Made by a program: the position numbers and the translations under genes. Positions 12,256 through 24,109 of a stretch of 64,000 nucleotides of DNA are shown piece by piece. The stretch spans positions 23,315,775-23,379,774 of the forward strand of contig OX387605.1 in NCBI GenBank assembly GCA_947568835.1, in the 5' to 3' direction. The DNA comes from Protonemura montana. Lineage: Eukaryota; Arthropoda; Insecta; Plecoptera; Nemouridae. The notes beneath the pieces are model-generated. The model ran no database searches and was not told where the DNA came from. It saw only the letters and a program-made list of their open reading frames with translations. The stretch's first letter is position 1. Each line of letters begins with the position of its first letter.

Positions 12256-15200
12256 CTATAGCTGGAAGTTCTGCATACTGGACGAGTAGTCTGTCCGGTA
12301 TGCGGACACCTTGGAACGGCCGGTTCTGTTGGAGAACTCGGAGAACCTGTCCTGGTCTCCGCCAGGCTGCATCATCATAACTGGGTGGATGTTGAGAGAC
12401 TTGCGAGATCCAGCGATAGACTGCGCGTCGGTCACGTATCCGTTGTTGACTTCACCTGAAAACGGAGAACAAGGTAATGATAATATCACATGGCCAGTCC
12501 ATAATTCTTTGGGGAAATCTTGAGTTAGTGGAACTGGATAACAAAATATGCCAAGACTCATTGAGAAATGACACCCATGTCGTGCATGGGCTTAGTTATC
12601 CTCTAGTATGGCTGAGGTAAAAGACAAAAAACAGACATCGGCATGTCTCCTGCATTGGGGTACGATTTGGTACAAGTGTGTTTTATTTCTCTCTGAAAGT
12701 TTACTGGAATTCATAAATATCTTATATTTATCAACACTTTAACCAGAATTTATGGAGTTAGGGCACCCTGATGTGGTTGGGACTGTCCAGGATGACCCGC
12801 ATGGTTTTGGTTTACATAATTATACGCATGGAATCCGCCATTGTTGAGATTGTTGCGGTCGCAACTATCTGCTTAAATAGAGGCACACGACTTGCTCCAA
12901 AAAATGGCTAACTTTACAGTCTCCAGAAATCTTTAAAATTGCTTTGAAACCGAGATTCGAAAGTATTTATTCCGCTGACTCATGAACTGACCCATGGTCA
13001 CGGAACTGTGGTTTGAGAAGGTAAGCCCATCAAAGATGCCACGTTTATGCGGGTGAGGAAGGTCTGTGAATGGTCTACCTTGCTAGATTCAGTACTCCAC
13101 GTTAAGATGGACTCTATATCAGATCACTTTAGTCGAGCTTCACAAAGGCCAGAGGTAACGGTCCCTTCCAGACGTTGGTCGCTGCTTGGGTCGAAGCCAT
13201 GACTCCCCCGAAGGGAGAGTAGGTCACGGTACATTCCGAGAGTCACGATCGCCTTTTTTTCATAGAAAACGCCCTGAACTAAGTGCACTGTCAATTTTGG
13301 GACAGAAAATAATAGCAATCGCTGAAATGATAATGTTTTGTCTTTCGAATTCCAATGCAAGAAATCAGGTCAACTTTTGTCAGAATGTTGAATATCAAAT
13401 TACTACTGCCCGTGCCCAAATATTTACATTTTTTGTCAAGGTTCCCTGTGGCTAAAATTTTAGTTTCTCTTGATTACATTTCGTGGTTAGATTATTGTTG
13501 TAATTTCGCTTAACAAGCATGAAACTAACGTGTAGGTCCTATGTTTAATTATCGCGCAAAACTACCAACATAGACATAATTTATGAGTAAGGTTTGACCA
13601 ACTCTAAGAGATAAGGTATGCCGCTAATGTTTGCTATGCTAAGTACTGCAATCACATAGGCAAGCCTTGTTTTTATATCAACAATAAGAAAACGAACTCG
13701 CGAAAGCATAAAATATTCAAAATAATAACACCTAATCAATCACGCCTTCTATAAAATTGACCATACGTGAACATATTATTACGGTTTGCGAGCCTGCAGC
13801 TTTCTCAATTCGCGACTAAAAGCAAAAACGACCCACGAAAAATTAAAGTGCATCGATTGATAACTCACACCTCACGTAACTATATCGTACTTCCGCCGAT
13901 TTTGCGATTCAATACTAGAGTGACTGAATCCGTTTGAAAACCAATCATAAAATTGACAGCAAACTATCGAGTTTGACTTTAAATCGTTCCTCTCTCCGGA
14001 TAGATCCTGGTCGCGCGAGATGACCGTTCGATCTGACAGTGCATAATGAGAGAAAGTACATCGCCGAGAACAATTAACACTTCCATATCGAACGGGGAAG
14101 GTGGCCAATAAGCCCTGCTAGACTCGTGCTAATAAACCAACTCTCAACCTCAGTCCTCTGCTCCTAAAAATAATACCAAACAGGGAAGGCAATGCAGATC
14201 GGGACGGCGTGAAGGTGACCAAAGCACACAGGGCATCAAGAAAAGAGCCGACATCGCGTATGATAGCTAATCAAACTGACCACCATCACTTCATTGCTCG
14301 AAATCCCATTTTCCGAAATTAAATGGATTGTGAGAGTGCAACAGATCGACAGCTAGAACTAAATTTGCCATGTGATTGTATTTATCAAGAAAAGCGAGAC
14401 CATCGCGCCGAACCGTGTTGCAAATAGGACCCGTTCTATTTGCACGAGCCTATTTCATTTGTCGTTCACCTTCGTAGCTATTTTCACGAACTGAGCCCCA
14501 CAAACGTCAATCAACAGACACTAACGTGCAATTTTGTCACGGCCTGTCTCAAGCAGATTGTGGGTAACAATCACACTGTCTTCGTTTTAGAATATGACTG
14601 AGGTCTAAGCCTATTAATTTTCCTGGCATTAAGGGTCAGTTTGACAAAGCCCAGCTGAAAAGATACGATAAAAATAGAAGAATCTGATTCTGAAACTATT
14701 AACTTGATGAAGTGCATCTTTCTCTTAGTCTGAACTCTCTCAAACATGGATGTTTCTGTGTGGGGTTGTAGGACTAACCGTATGCACCCTTGTAGAGTGA
14801 CCCGTTGCCGGCGTAGGTAGGCTCTGCCAACAGCCTGACGTGCCTGGTGGCCAGGATGAACGCCAAAGTGGCCAGGATCAGTGCATCCAGGCAGCCGATT
14901 ACCGCCAGGATGTATGCCCAGCGCACGCCGCACTCCCCTAGTGCGTAGCGGTCGGCCTTGGAACCGCACGTGTTGCGAACCTCTTCGCTGTCCCACCCCG
15001 CGGGGTAGCAGGCGACCCCGACGATCAGACACACCGCTGGAACAAGTGGGAACACGTTGGAACACTCGGAGTATCTTAAGAATATACTAGAACACTTTGG
15101 AACACTCGGAGTATCTTAAGAATATACTAGAACACTTTGGAACATGTTGAAACAAGTTGCCACACATTAGAACACTCTGGAAGACATTGGAATAAGTTGA

Positions 15201-18200
15201 AACACGTTGGCACACGTAAGAAGAAAAAAATAACTATTTGGATGATGTTACGACGGAGTAGTTATAGCCACAGGTATGCATTGGAACATAATGCAGTTTT
15301 GCTCTGTTTGAATTAGTTTTTGGTCTTCAAGAGAACCGGGGCGTATCGGTGTTCCACCAAAAACTTTGGTATAAGTGAAGAACACGTTGGAAATGGAAAG
15401 CCATGCCATTGGATAGGGAAGGAAATTTCCAGAAAGTCGCAGAACCAAGTAGAAATATGGGCACTCATGAATTTCGGGAGAGGTTCCTTCATTGCTATGA
15501 TTTTTAGGTGATACCAGAAGAGGATGTAACGGAGATTTGAACTTGTGTCTTGAACCAGACGGCAAACGCCACCTGAGAACAGCGCTTTGAAGGTGCATGC
15601 AGTACTTGAACGAATAAATAGGTATGGGTGCAGGCCGAGCAGGGTGTTTGCCTAGGTATTTGGCCCTTGTACCAACCTAAGCGTTGATTCTGGAACCTCT
15701 CCGAAGGCGACATAAAATGGGAACGTTTATAAACCTGCGATTCATGACTCACATGACTCACAGTAATTATTTCCGCCTTCGACACCTTTGTGCATATGAC
15801 GAGTGTATATTGCAGACGTCTGATATCTGAATTGCACTCAGCAGGCGCTACTCATGCATGAAGAAACCAATCAAACCGAACACTTGCACTTTTCTGTCCA
15901 CGCTAGCTGAATCTTTCTCCGGCAAGTTACATCGACCAGTTCAACGACGTAATTCAGAAAATTTGATGCAATTTTCCATTTCACGCCAACGACCTATGAC
16001 TAATTTATGAAAAAACTAGTTCCGATTATAACATCCGCTATCTTTTTTCATGTTCAAGCATTAGAGGATAATTCGTGAGCACTGGCTTAATTAAAAGAGA
16101 CCGAAAGTGGATGTTTTAGTTTTATTTAGCACCTTGGGACTGGCGAACCGCCTGCAAGCATGACGGTTATGGAAGATGTACTTTCACCATGCAGCTAAGA
16201 TGCAGGGTGCGATGCATTGAGTTGATCGACACCGACAACGAGTGATGACGGAATGCGTCAAACGTTGCTAATAGCTTGTGTCTGGCAATCAAGAGGTGTC
16301 GTCGTGCGAACGAGCAACTACAGTTTAAAAAATTTCCCACACAATAGCGTGAAATTGCGTTCCAATTAAATGATAAAACCAATTAATTTATAATTAGAAA
16401 TTCAGTGGTAAAAGGAATACTTTCAATTTATAATGTGGTATCAATCATCGATCTTCACATCTTCACTGTAAGAAATCTTTGTGGTTTCAAATATCTATTG
16501 CGAGTGTATTTATTTTCTTAATTGGACTTTGAACGCAATGATTTTTGGATTATGATGGCTTCGCTCGACGAATGCGTTAAATTGGCGTGTTCAATGCTAA
16601 CGCTAATCGGATTGTGCATCAACGAAAGTCTGTTCTTGCTCCAGAGGCAGGCCGCTAGTCGATAGGTCAATCCTTAGACGCGATCAAGGCGATGAAAAGG
16701 AAGAAAAAGTTTGATCTATTCGACAAAATTCAAAACATTTCAATCACGATTTCATGGGGCTCAGAATTACGAAAGAGTTATTAGAGCGAATCGCGCATTG
16801 CATGCTTTCATACCATTTCTTACTCTGTCTGTAGACCTCTCTTTGGGGCTGTAATTCGCCGTAACTAAAGCGATTTTTGTTACTTTCATCTTTCTTTATA
16901 AGCGGCTATGTAATTCTGCTCGATAATTTTTAATTGTCCGTGCGTTTTTAAATATTTATGTGCGGTCATTTCCGGATTCTTGCTAACCCAAGACGAGAAA
17001 TATCTAGTAAGCATTCACAAATTACTAATTTGGTAGTTAGTCGATCGAAATCAAAAGAAAACCCGAGTTTTATTTATGTAATTATTTTTTGTTAAAATGC
17101 ACACAAATAGAAAACCAGGTGTAACCAGGTGTAGCTTTCATATTGTAACACAAGAGATAGCATTCTAACTTGGGAAGGACACATAACTGTAACTCGCAGT
17201 ACAAGATGGCACATTCTCATTGAACTTTTCATTTATTTCACACATTTTTTTAATTTAAAACAGTTTATGATAAACTGATAAGCATGCAGAACAATTCTCC
17301 ACTTTCCCATCAACCGTCGAGATCAGCTAGTCCCAAGCGTGACAGTCATGCGCCGTGTCCACAATCCATGGCAATGCGCTCTATTGTTCGTCAAACGTTT
17401 CAAACAAAAGAGATGGGATATCGCGTAACACTTTCGTTCTGTGGAAGACACAGCAATATCGGCGAGCCACGGACCAAAGTGACAAGGTTTGAACCCGGAA
17501 CCTCTCATCGGGATTATTGGGCGCCGATCCAGGACAAGCTCAACTCTAGGCGAGGCGGCCAAGTGCACACTCCTCATTAACACACGGGTAATAATTGGAC
17601 GAACTCACCTTAATTGCCATCTGACCCCTCTCTACCTTTCAAGACCAACCAGCACGGTGGGACTGCAATTCAGTTCTTGCAAAACGTATTTTCGAGTTCG
17701 ACGGAAAGAAAACAATCTCTGCACATGAGAAAACAGAACCAGGCTTTCAGACCACAGACAATGGATTTGTTTTTCTCTTGGTTTAATTGTGTGTCGGCTG
17801 CATATCATTATTTTGAAAATAATAAGACACCACGACGTCTCGCTGAGTGGAAAGCTCAGAGGAAACAGGAAAGGAGTTCATTGAACACTCCGTGAAAACA
17901 AAGTGCATGTTGTCCACGATGGCTATCGTCTTCTGAATGCAAAGTCTACTGCAGCTAGCGAGATAACCAAATAGCTGTACTTTTGGTATCGCGTCTTACG
18001 ACTTCCAAATGGGCGCATTTCTTGCAAGGCTTGGTCGCACGCCGCATTCGTCTTGGCAAATTATTGCCACGCCAAGACAAACTGATGGTTATTGGTGCCA
18101 ATACTTTAAAAAGAAAATTTCGATCTACTTAAATTGACAAAACGTTCGGATTTTATAGGTTAGTAAAGTCGGTTTAGTTGTATCTTTTGTAGTAACGACG

Positions 18201-19392
18201 TCAACCACAAAAAAGAGAGTCAGAAAAAGCCAGAAAATTTCTGAATGGATATTAACCAGAGCGGAGATAGAGGAATTTATTGTATCAAATCATCAAAAAT
18301 AAAACATAACGTTGCTTGTGTATGTTTTGTCATGAAAAGTGTGTGTTATTTTCTTTGAAAATAGCTGGTTATTAGTGAAAGATTATTTTTGTGCAAAAGA
18401 TTCGGCTCTTCCTTGCCAAGAATGTGGAGCAACCTGAGCAAAAGGACAAAAGTCTTTCATGAAGTACCTACTTAACAATGGTTTGGTTGAAATTTATAGA
18501 TTTACGTTTCGACTTTTCGCCCACCCGCCTCTTTCTAGTTATGCAAGGGATGCGATCATTTGTGCTTGCACCAAGATTTTAGAAACCTAATCGACCATGT
18601 GGCCACAAGATTATTACGGGTTCTTGTAAGTAGGTAAGCACAGATATTGAAGGAAATTTATCGAATGAATAGTCATGTTGTTGTTCCCGTTATACGGTTA
18701 TGCCTTGATACTGCATCTCTGGCCTATAGCCTCGCCTCACCAGCGCTTGTGATACAACTTCCAAGACATAAACTCGAGAATGCCCGAGTCTCGCGCTGTC
18801 ATGCGACTTCTACACATTCCTGATTCAAGAATTAATTTCATTGATCGTATTGCGTGAGGCGTTTACCAATTAACATAGTTCGGCGATGACGTTTACTCGA
18901 ATTTTTCTCAGAGGTTGGATCTGGGCTACACCAGACAACCGAAGGCCACCAAGATCTAAATGTCTTACCAGAGAACGTCTGTATCCATCCACATATGTGG
19001 TATACGTTTGTTGACTGACAGAAGAAGAACAGGAGCATAGCACAGATGGCCAGCAGACTCAGGATGACCGAGATCCCTGAGAAGATGGTCGCAGCCTTGA
19101 AGGCCGCGTTGGGGATGGACGTCGGGTCGTCGAGACGCCCGACGCAAACTTCGGCGCCACCACTTAAATCGCTCGTGCTACGATAGTGACAGTTGGACCA
19201 CAAACCGAACCTGCCCGGCTGTTCGGAGGGTGCGGTATCCCCTATCCACTCCGGGGTTACGAAAGCTACCACGTTGATGATAGCGTAACATATCGTAAAG
19301 ATCCCCCACAAGACACCGATAGCCTTCGAGTTACGCACGTAATTCGTTGCGTACATGTGAGACGATTCGACATATTCCACCTTGGAGCCCAT
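12256..19392 (-). CDS. Tmhs: LHFPL3/4/5-type tetraspan membrane protein (fly Tmhs orthologue)
   Basis: Three coding exons on the minus strand: 19392-18969 (ATG at 19392, donor GTAAGA), 15036-14788 and 12455-12256 (stop TAG). The junctions keep frame and give 290 residues. Start MGSKVEYVESSH leads into YATNYVRNSKAIGVLWGIF, the LHFPL hallmark. Membrane spans fall near residues 24-45, 101-124, 131-152 and 181-204. The first outer loop has W49, GLW at 63-65 and C68/C83, the claudin-superfamily pattern; the second has PAGWDSEEV and C165/C177, then the LGECGVRWAYILAVIG block shared with vertebrate LHFPL3/4/5. The third exon adds a soluble cytoplasmic tail rich in Ser, Asn and Gln, ending SSSMQNFQL. 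Vertebrate relatives work at hair-cell mechanotransduction complexes (LHFPL5) or GABA-A receptor synapses (LHFPL4); the role here is inferred only. The donor closing exon 2 (GTGCAT) is weak, so a shorter form ending YKGAYG at 14774 is possible. Confidence 0.93.
12456..14787 (-). other. Intron 2 of the LHFPL-type gene
   Basis: A 2.3-kb intron ending in acceptor CTCCGTTTTCAG. Nothing else recognisable was seen in it. Confidence 0.65.
15037..15225 (-). repeat. Tandem repeat abutting a splice acceptor
   Basis: Two exact 40-bp units occupy 15059-15098 and 15099-15138. Around them are looser copies of a short motif that reads GGAACACNTTGG on the plus strand (TGTTCC on the minus strand). The array runs right up to the acceptor of exon 2 of the LHFPL-type gene, so its pyrimidine-rich minus strand supplies the polypyrimidine tract. 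Confidence 0.85.
15037..18968 (-). other. Intron 1 of the LHFPL-type gene
   Basis: A 3.9-kb intron with donor GTAAGA and acceptor TTGTTCCAG. Its 3' end, next to the acceptor, is made of a tandem repeat (listed separately). A stretch around 17320-17590 has a tRNA-like GGTTCCGGGTTCAAACC string on the minus strand but no convincing element ends. Confidence 0.7.
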
Positions 19393-21040
19393 TGCGGGTG
19401 TTAATGTTCAGACTCCAACGCAACACCCACTCGCAATCGCAATCGTTTCGCAACACGCCTATTGTCTTCCTGCCGAATATTTAGTAACAATTGAAACGAA
19501 AACAACACACAACACACGACACTCACTGATTCGAAACAGCGACGATAAACCGACAAACTGTAAATCGTCGACTTAACACCGGTTCTGTCATTTAACGAGT
19601 TAACACTTTCTGCTCTTTTCGTAATGCAATTTCACACCTGTGATTCGAGCCAGGCTGTGGTAAGTAGTAAGAGTAAAATGGCGAAGCTCCGAAGGTGCGC
19701 TCGGTTCTGGTTTGCCTGCCCGATGTCGGCGGTCGTCAGCCAGGTGAGAATGTAGGAGTACTCTCGGTTACCAGTAGAGAGAGGTACGGTAGGAGGTCGC
19801 AGGCCTTGTCGCTTTGTTGAAAGCTGGTTGCGCCTGATGCATAGGCATCTTTAAAGTCTTTGCTGTGACTAAATTAACATACAAACGGTAGATCGCTGGT
19901 AAGACGGCCTTGGCGAACGTTTGCCGTATGAGCAACTGGCCGGTCTTTGGACCAAAAATATCGAATTAAAAAAAAATGTTTCCACTTCACCCTAAAACCA
20001 AATCACAATAATTTCCTAAAGATTGGCGAGAAGCTTCTTTTTTAAAGAGTCGATAATTTATCTAAATGGCAAATTTGTAATACACATGTCACATGTGCTA
20101 TTTTCATCCTTGGTATCAAAATAGGAAAAATATTAAACACATAAACATGAAAAACAACGGTTTTTATCTCAGAACAGCACCTGTTAGTGGTACTACCTTA
20201 GAGAAAATAATACGGGTATTATAATACCCATATTATTTTCTCTAAGGTACTACCAGGTAGTTTTTTATACATAATGGAAATTATTTTGGACAAAGAAACT
20301 GCTAGTCTTGGTACCAAAGGCAATACTGGTATCTTTGGTTGCTAGTCTTGGTTCTAGGAGATTTAAGTCACGGATGCATGGCGACTTGAAGATGACTCAC
20401 GGATAGCTCCTGGCATTGACCCGCACATCGCCAGTACCTAAATGAGTAGAATACGGTTAAAAAAAACACAGAAACAGTTGACATGCGTGCACGTCACAAA
20501 CTCATGCAAAACCAATAGGGGTAGCAAGTAGTAGCGAGAGGAACATTATTGCGGATTGGTCATTGAACGCTAACACAATAAGTGCTGGTTAAGAAATTAA
20601 TGCTATGTAATCAAAATGTACAGCAAGAAACATGTGAGCAAATGCTCAAGATTTTAACAGACCACAAAAGAATAGATTCTTAAAACCAAGTTACTAAACA
20701 ATAAAAGTAGTTAAGTGATCCATCACTCATAGTCTTGCCCAAAGTAACAAACTAACGTTAGTATATAACGAACACATCACCAGAACAAGCCGAAAACACC
20801 TAATAGCAAGCAAAACACAGATTTAGATGGCATCTCTTTACCTGGTACTGCTGGTAAACTTATGTAACTGGCTAATAACAAAAACAAATCATATATTGAA
20901 TTACAGGTACTTTACCTAGGAATTTATCATATTCTATTCAGCAAAAGAGGATTTTTAAGAAAGCAGGATTTGTGATAGCTAAAAGGATGCTATTGAATAT
21001 CTAGGTATGTTAAAAAAAATCTATTTTGAACCATCAACAT
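19393..21040. other. Upstream region of the LHFPL-type gene and spacer to PSMA5
   Basis: It should hold the 5' UTR and promoter of the minus-strand LHFPL-type gene on its left and the 3' flank of PSMA5 on its right. The only distinct structure that I see is the palindrome at 20189-20254. Confidence 0.5.
20189..20254. repeat. 66-bp near-perfect palindrome
   Basis: Two 33-base arms (20189-20221 and 20222-20254) are reverse complements with only two mismatched pairs and no loop. The arms begin GGTACTACCTTAGAGAAAAT. It could form a cruciform or a long hairpin RNA, or be a minimal palindromic repeat. Confidence 0.9.
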
Positions 21041-21046
21041 TTTATT
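21041..21046 (-). terminator. Poly(A) signal of PSMA5
   Basis: TTTATT on the plus strand, i.e. AATAAA in the direction of PSMA5, 124 bases past its stop codon. Confidence 0.6.
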
Positions 21047-21169
21047 TTTTAAATGCTCTCACAACAGAAGAGATATCACTTTTCTGAAGTAAACCAAATT
21101 ATGGGGCAAAACCGATTGGAAATTATTATAAAAGATGTTAAGTGTCGCTTAAATCATCGATGTGGCTGT

Positions 21170-23743
21170 CTATGCAATATCTTTGATCACCTCTTCGACC
21201 TCCTCCTTCTTGAACATATGAAACATCTTCTCCTTAGTCATGGTCATCACTTCGACGTTGGTAGCGCTGAGCTTCTCCTCCATCACCTGCTTCAGGATTG
21301 TTAGCGCAGAGTTGAGCGCCTCCTTCAGGGTCATAGACTGCAATGCAAGAAGGTATGAGTATTCGTTGTGTTGGAAAACAGCATAGGCATTGTCATCGAG
21401 CAGCCATTGCTTAAACCACTTTTAAGCATTAACAGTAATTATGAGGTTGACACATAACATGCAACTATGTTAGAGTGTTGGCTGTATTTGTGTGAAGACT
21501 AAAATTGGATATTGTTTTATGTGGTCTGTGATAGGCTGCTAGTATTCTAGCAATTTTAGCAACTCGACTCATTTCTTTGCTCCAGAGTGCGTTTTATTCA
21601 TGGTTTTTAATGGAGCAGGTACAGCAACCTGTATTGGTACAACAGAAAAAATATGGCTCCACTTGATTGTAGGACAAATTTAAGCCATTTCCCATTGATT
21701 TACTCTAATATGGAGTTTACCTATAAATAATACCAAAAAAGATCAATGAATGAGAGTTAAGAGACATTCACAAAAGAGCTAATGTGTTGAGACATTGATT
21801 ATAATAATAATAAATCCCGGCTACGTGCCCAGGGCTGAATCAAGGCATAGGTGAACTAAGAGGTCGCCAACGGTGGCAAAAGTCAGGGGCGGCAAACTAC
21901 CTTTCCTAAATTGCACAAAAAAAGAAACTGTGCTTGTAAATTTTGTTGTTTTTCTAGTTGGACAAGAAATTATACTATGAGAGCGGCGCTGTTTTTCTTT
22001 GTGTTGCAATGTACGCTGCCTCGACTCTGGTAATGTTAAGCCGAACTCTTTGAGTGATTTACTAGGCTAGCAGTTACACTTGAGACTAACCATTTTGGCA
22101 GAAGGTGGGGGTCTGATAGGGACTTAGGGAGATCGGATTCAGAAATAAATTATAGACTGCCCAAAATACAAGTGATTGCAAAGTCACCAATGATTGATAA
22201 ATGCACACTCACCTTGTGGTAACATTCCTGAAGACTCTGCTGAGCCCCTTCGCTCCCCGAGCCAATGGCCTTAGCATCAAACTGGACGTATGTGCCAGAG
22301 GGGTCCATGTGGAACAGTTGGGGTCCCTTCTCATCAAAACCGGCAAACAGGATGGCCACTCCGAACGGCCGGCTCTGTGAAAATTGGAGCAAGTTTATTT
22401 GGTTGTGCATAAGAAAAAGTTTCATCTGGCACAATGTTTAATTGAGAACTAGATTAATAAGTAACCCACTTGACCAGACCAATCTTTTCCCAGCTAGCAG
22501 TCTGTTGCCAGTTAGCTGAAGAGAAGCCATTGAACTTTAGGCTCTATACCCTTACCATATCAGCACTATTGTTATTTAAGCGACCAATTAAGAAACTTGC
22601 CAACTACCAACTCCATTCAAAATTGGATTTAGCAGCAAACAGCTACAAAAACATGGCTTGAGTAGGTAACGAAACAAATCTTTGAAATGATTACTTAAAC
22701 CATTGGGAAATTTTAGGCAGCCTTAGGTTGCAGTTCTCACAGTTTTTCAGCAGAGGGAGAAATCTTGCGCACAACACTTGGGTCCAACATTTTCGCTAGA
22801 GATCATAAATGTTATCCAGTTAAATAATGTTTATTATCCCTGGAATAACCAAAAAACGTTTGCGATCTCTAAAATCTTGCATGACCCCTAATCCGGAACA
22901 CTTTATATTTTTTGATTGTCAGTGCAAGTAAAAACAATCTCCATAATGAAAGCCAAGCTGTACTGCCTTGCTCGTCCATTTTTTGCTGGTTTGAGATTCT
23001 ATTTATAGAACACCAGACAAACAAACCGAAAAATCCAGCAATCTTTGCATTGAAGAATTACTTTGAGCTAAGGCCATCATGTCACCTACCATTGCACCTC
23101 CATCATCATCAGAATCTCCAAATTGAATGGCCAGGTTGGAGACAGCTTGAGCGCATGACTCGACACTCATTCGTTCGTTGTAGATGAACCAGTGGTTCTG
23201 GCATTCAATTCTAGCTCGGTCAACTAATGTCCTGGAATCGGCCATCAGCCCACTTACGGCACAACCTAAATAATCAAAAGTTGAAGTCAATTACTTATGT
23301 GATCCAGGTAGCATTTCGTAGAAATCTAGAAAATATAAGTACTTCTTACCAATATGAGTATCAACTTCAACAATTTTCTCAATGGTTGTTGGTTCCATTA
23401 GTGGGGAAGTAATACGTTTCTCCACTGCCAAGACAACACCTTCCGTTGTACAAATTCCAATGGCAGTAGAGCCAAGCTTTATAGCTTCAATTGCATATTC
23501 GACCTGAAAAATTATGATTAGTTTCATAAAATCACCCATGAACAAGCTGCGCTTGCTGAATGCAATGATGGGGCAGTATTAGAGCTGTGGGCTATTTTGT
23601 ACCCTTTGTTTGGTCGGTGAACTAATAAGGGTTTCGTTGCTGGGCTAACCAACATAGTTAATATTCTAAATTACCTGGAAGAGTCGGCCTTCAGGAGAAA
23701 AGGTGTTGACTCCTCGATCATATTCAGAGCGTGTGAGAAACAT
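21170..23743 (-). CDS. PSMA5: Proteasome subunit alpha type-5, complete
   Basis: Five coding exons on the minus strand: 23743-23675, 23503-23350, 23265-23090, 22374-22213 and 21337-21170 (stop TAG). All have GT-AG ends and join in frame to 242 residues; human PSMA5 has 241. The N terminus [20 protein letters not shown] and [19 protein letters not shown] carry the alpha-subunit signature, including the YDR gate motif at 8-10. Further family blocks are [53 protein letters not shown] and [15 protein letters not shown], with the C terminus [11 protein letters not shown]. It is a non-catalytic subunit of the outer ring of the 20S core, in cytosol and nucleus. The first ATG follows an acceptor-like TATGTTTTAG directly, which implies a 5' UTR intron. 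Confidence 0.97.
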
Positions 23744-23926
23744 CTAAAACATAGATAGACAGTCGGCCTGAGAAGACTTAGGTTATGTACTATCACGATA
23801 CTTTAGTACAAGAAGTAAGGTGCAGTAGCCAGAAATTTACGTGTGGGGATGAATAAATTATTAAGAGCAAGTCAAGTAGGAGTAAATAGTTTAATATCTT
23901 CGATAGTAAAATAATCAAGTAATTAC
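23744..23926 (-). other. Likely 5' UTR intron of PSMA5
   Basis: On the minus strand a donor (CGAAG|GTAATT, GT at 23926-23925) and an acceptor (TATGTTTTAG) bracket 183 bases just before the start codon. The noncoding first exon would then end at 23927. This is splice-signal reading only. Confidence 0.5.
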
Positions 23927-24109
23927 CTTCGATTTTACCCGGTCAGTTCCAATCACTCAAAAACAAGCTAGCAAGTCACTTCAAAGATGGCGTCAAGCTT
24001 CACCGCCTGATAAATTTGACAGCTTACTACAGATTACAGCCTGCTAAATGGTACTGCGAGGACGTGAAGGTAGCGCCAGCGCCCGGCAATTTCAAACTAG
24101 AAATACAAA
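23927..24109. promoter_or_regulatory. Shared divergent promoter region of PSMA5 and ATXN10
   Basis: The start codons of PSMA5 (minus) and ATXN10 (plus) are 366 bases apart. If the PSMA5 UTR intron is real, about 180 bases hold both transcription starts. AAAGATGGCG at 23983-23992 resembles the YY1 site common in housekeeping promoters. No TATA box is evident. Confidence 0.6.

Noticed and set aside
17320-17590. Repeat or gene around a GGTTCCGGGTTCAAACC string inside the LHFPL-type intron
   Set aside because: Neither a tRNA fold nor element ends could be defined, and the open frames on both strands match no family that I know.
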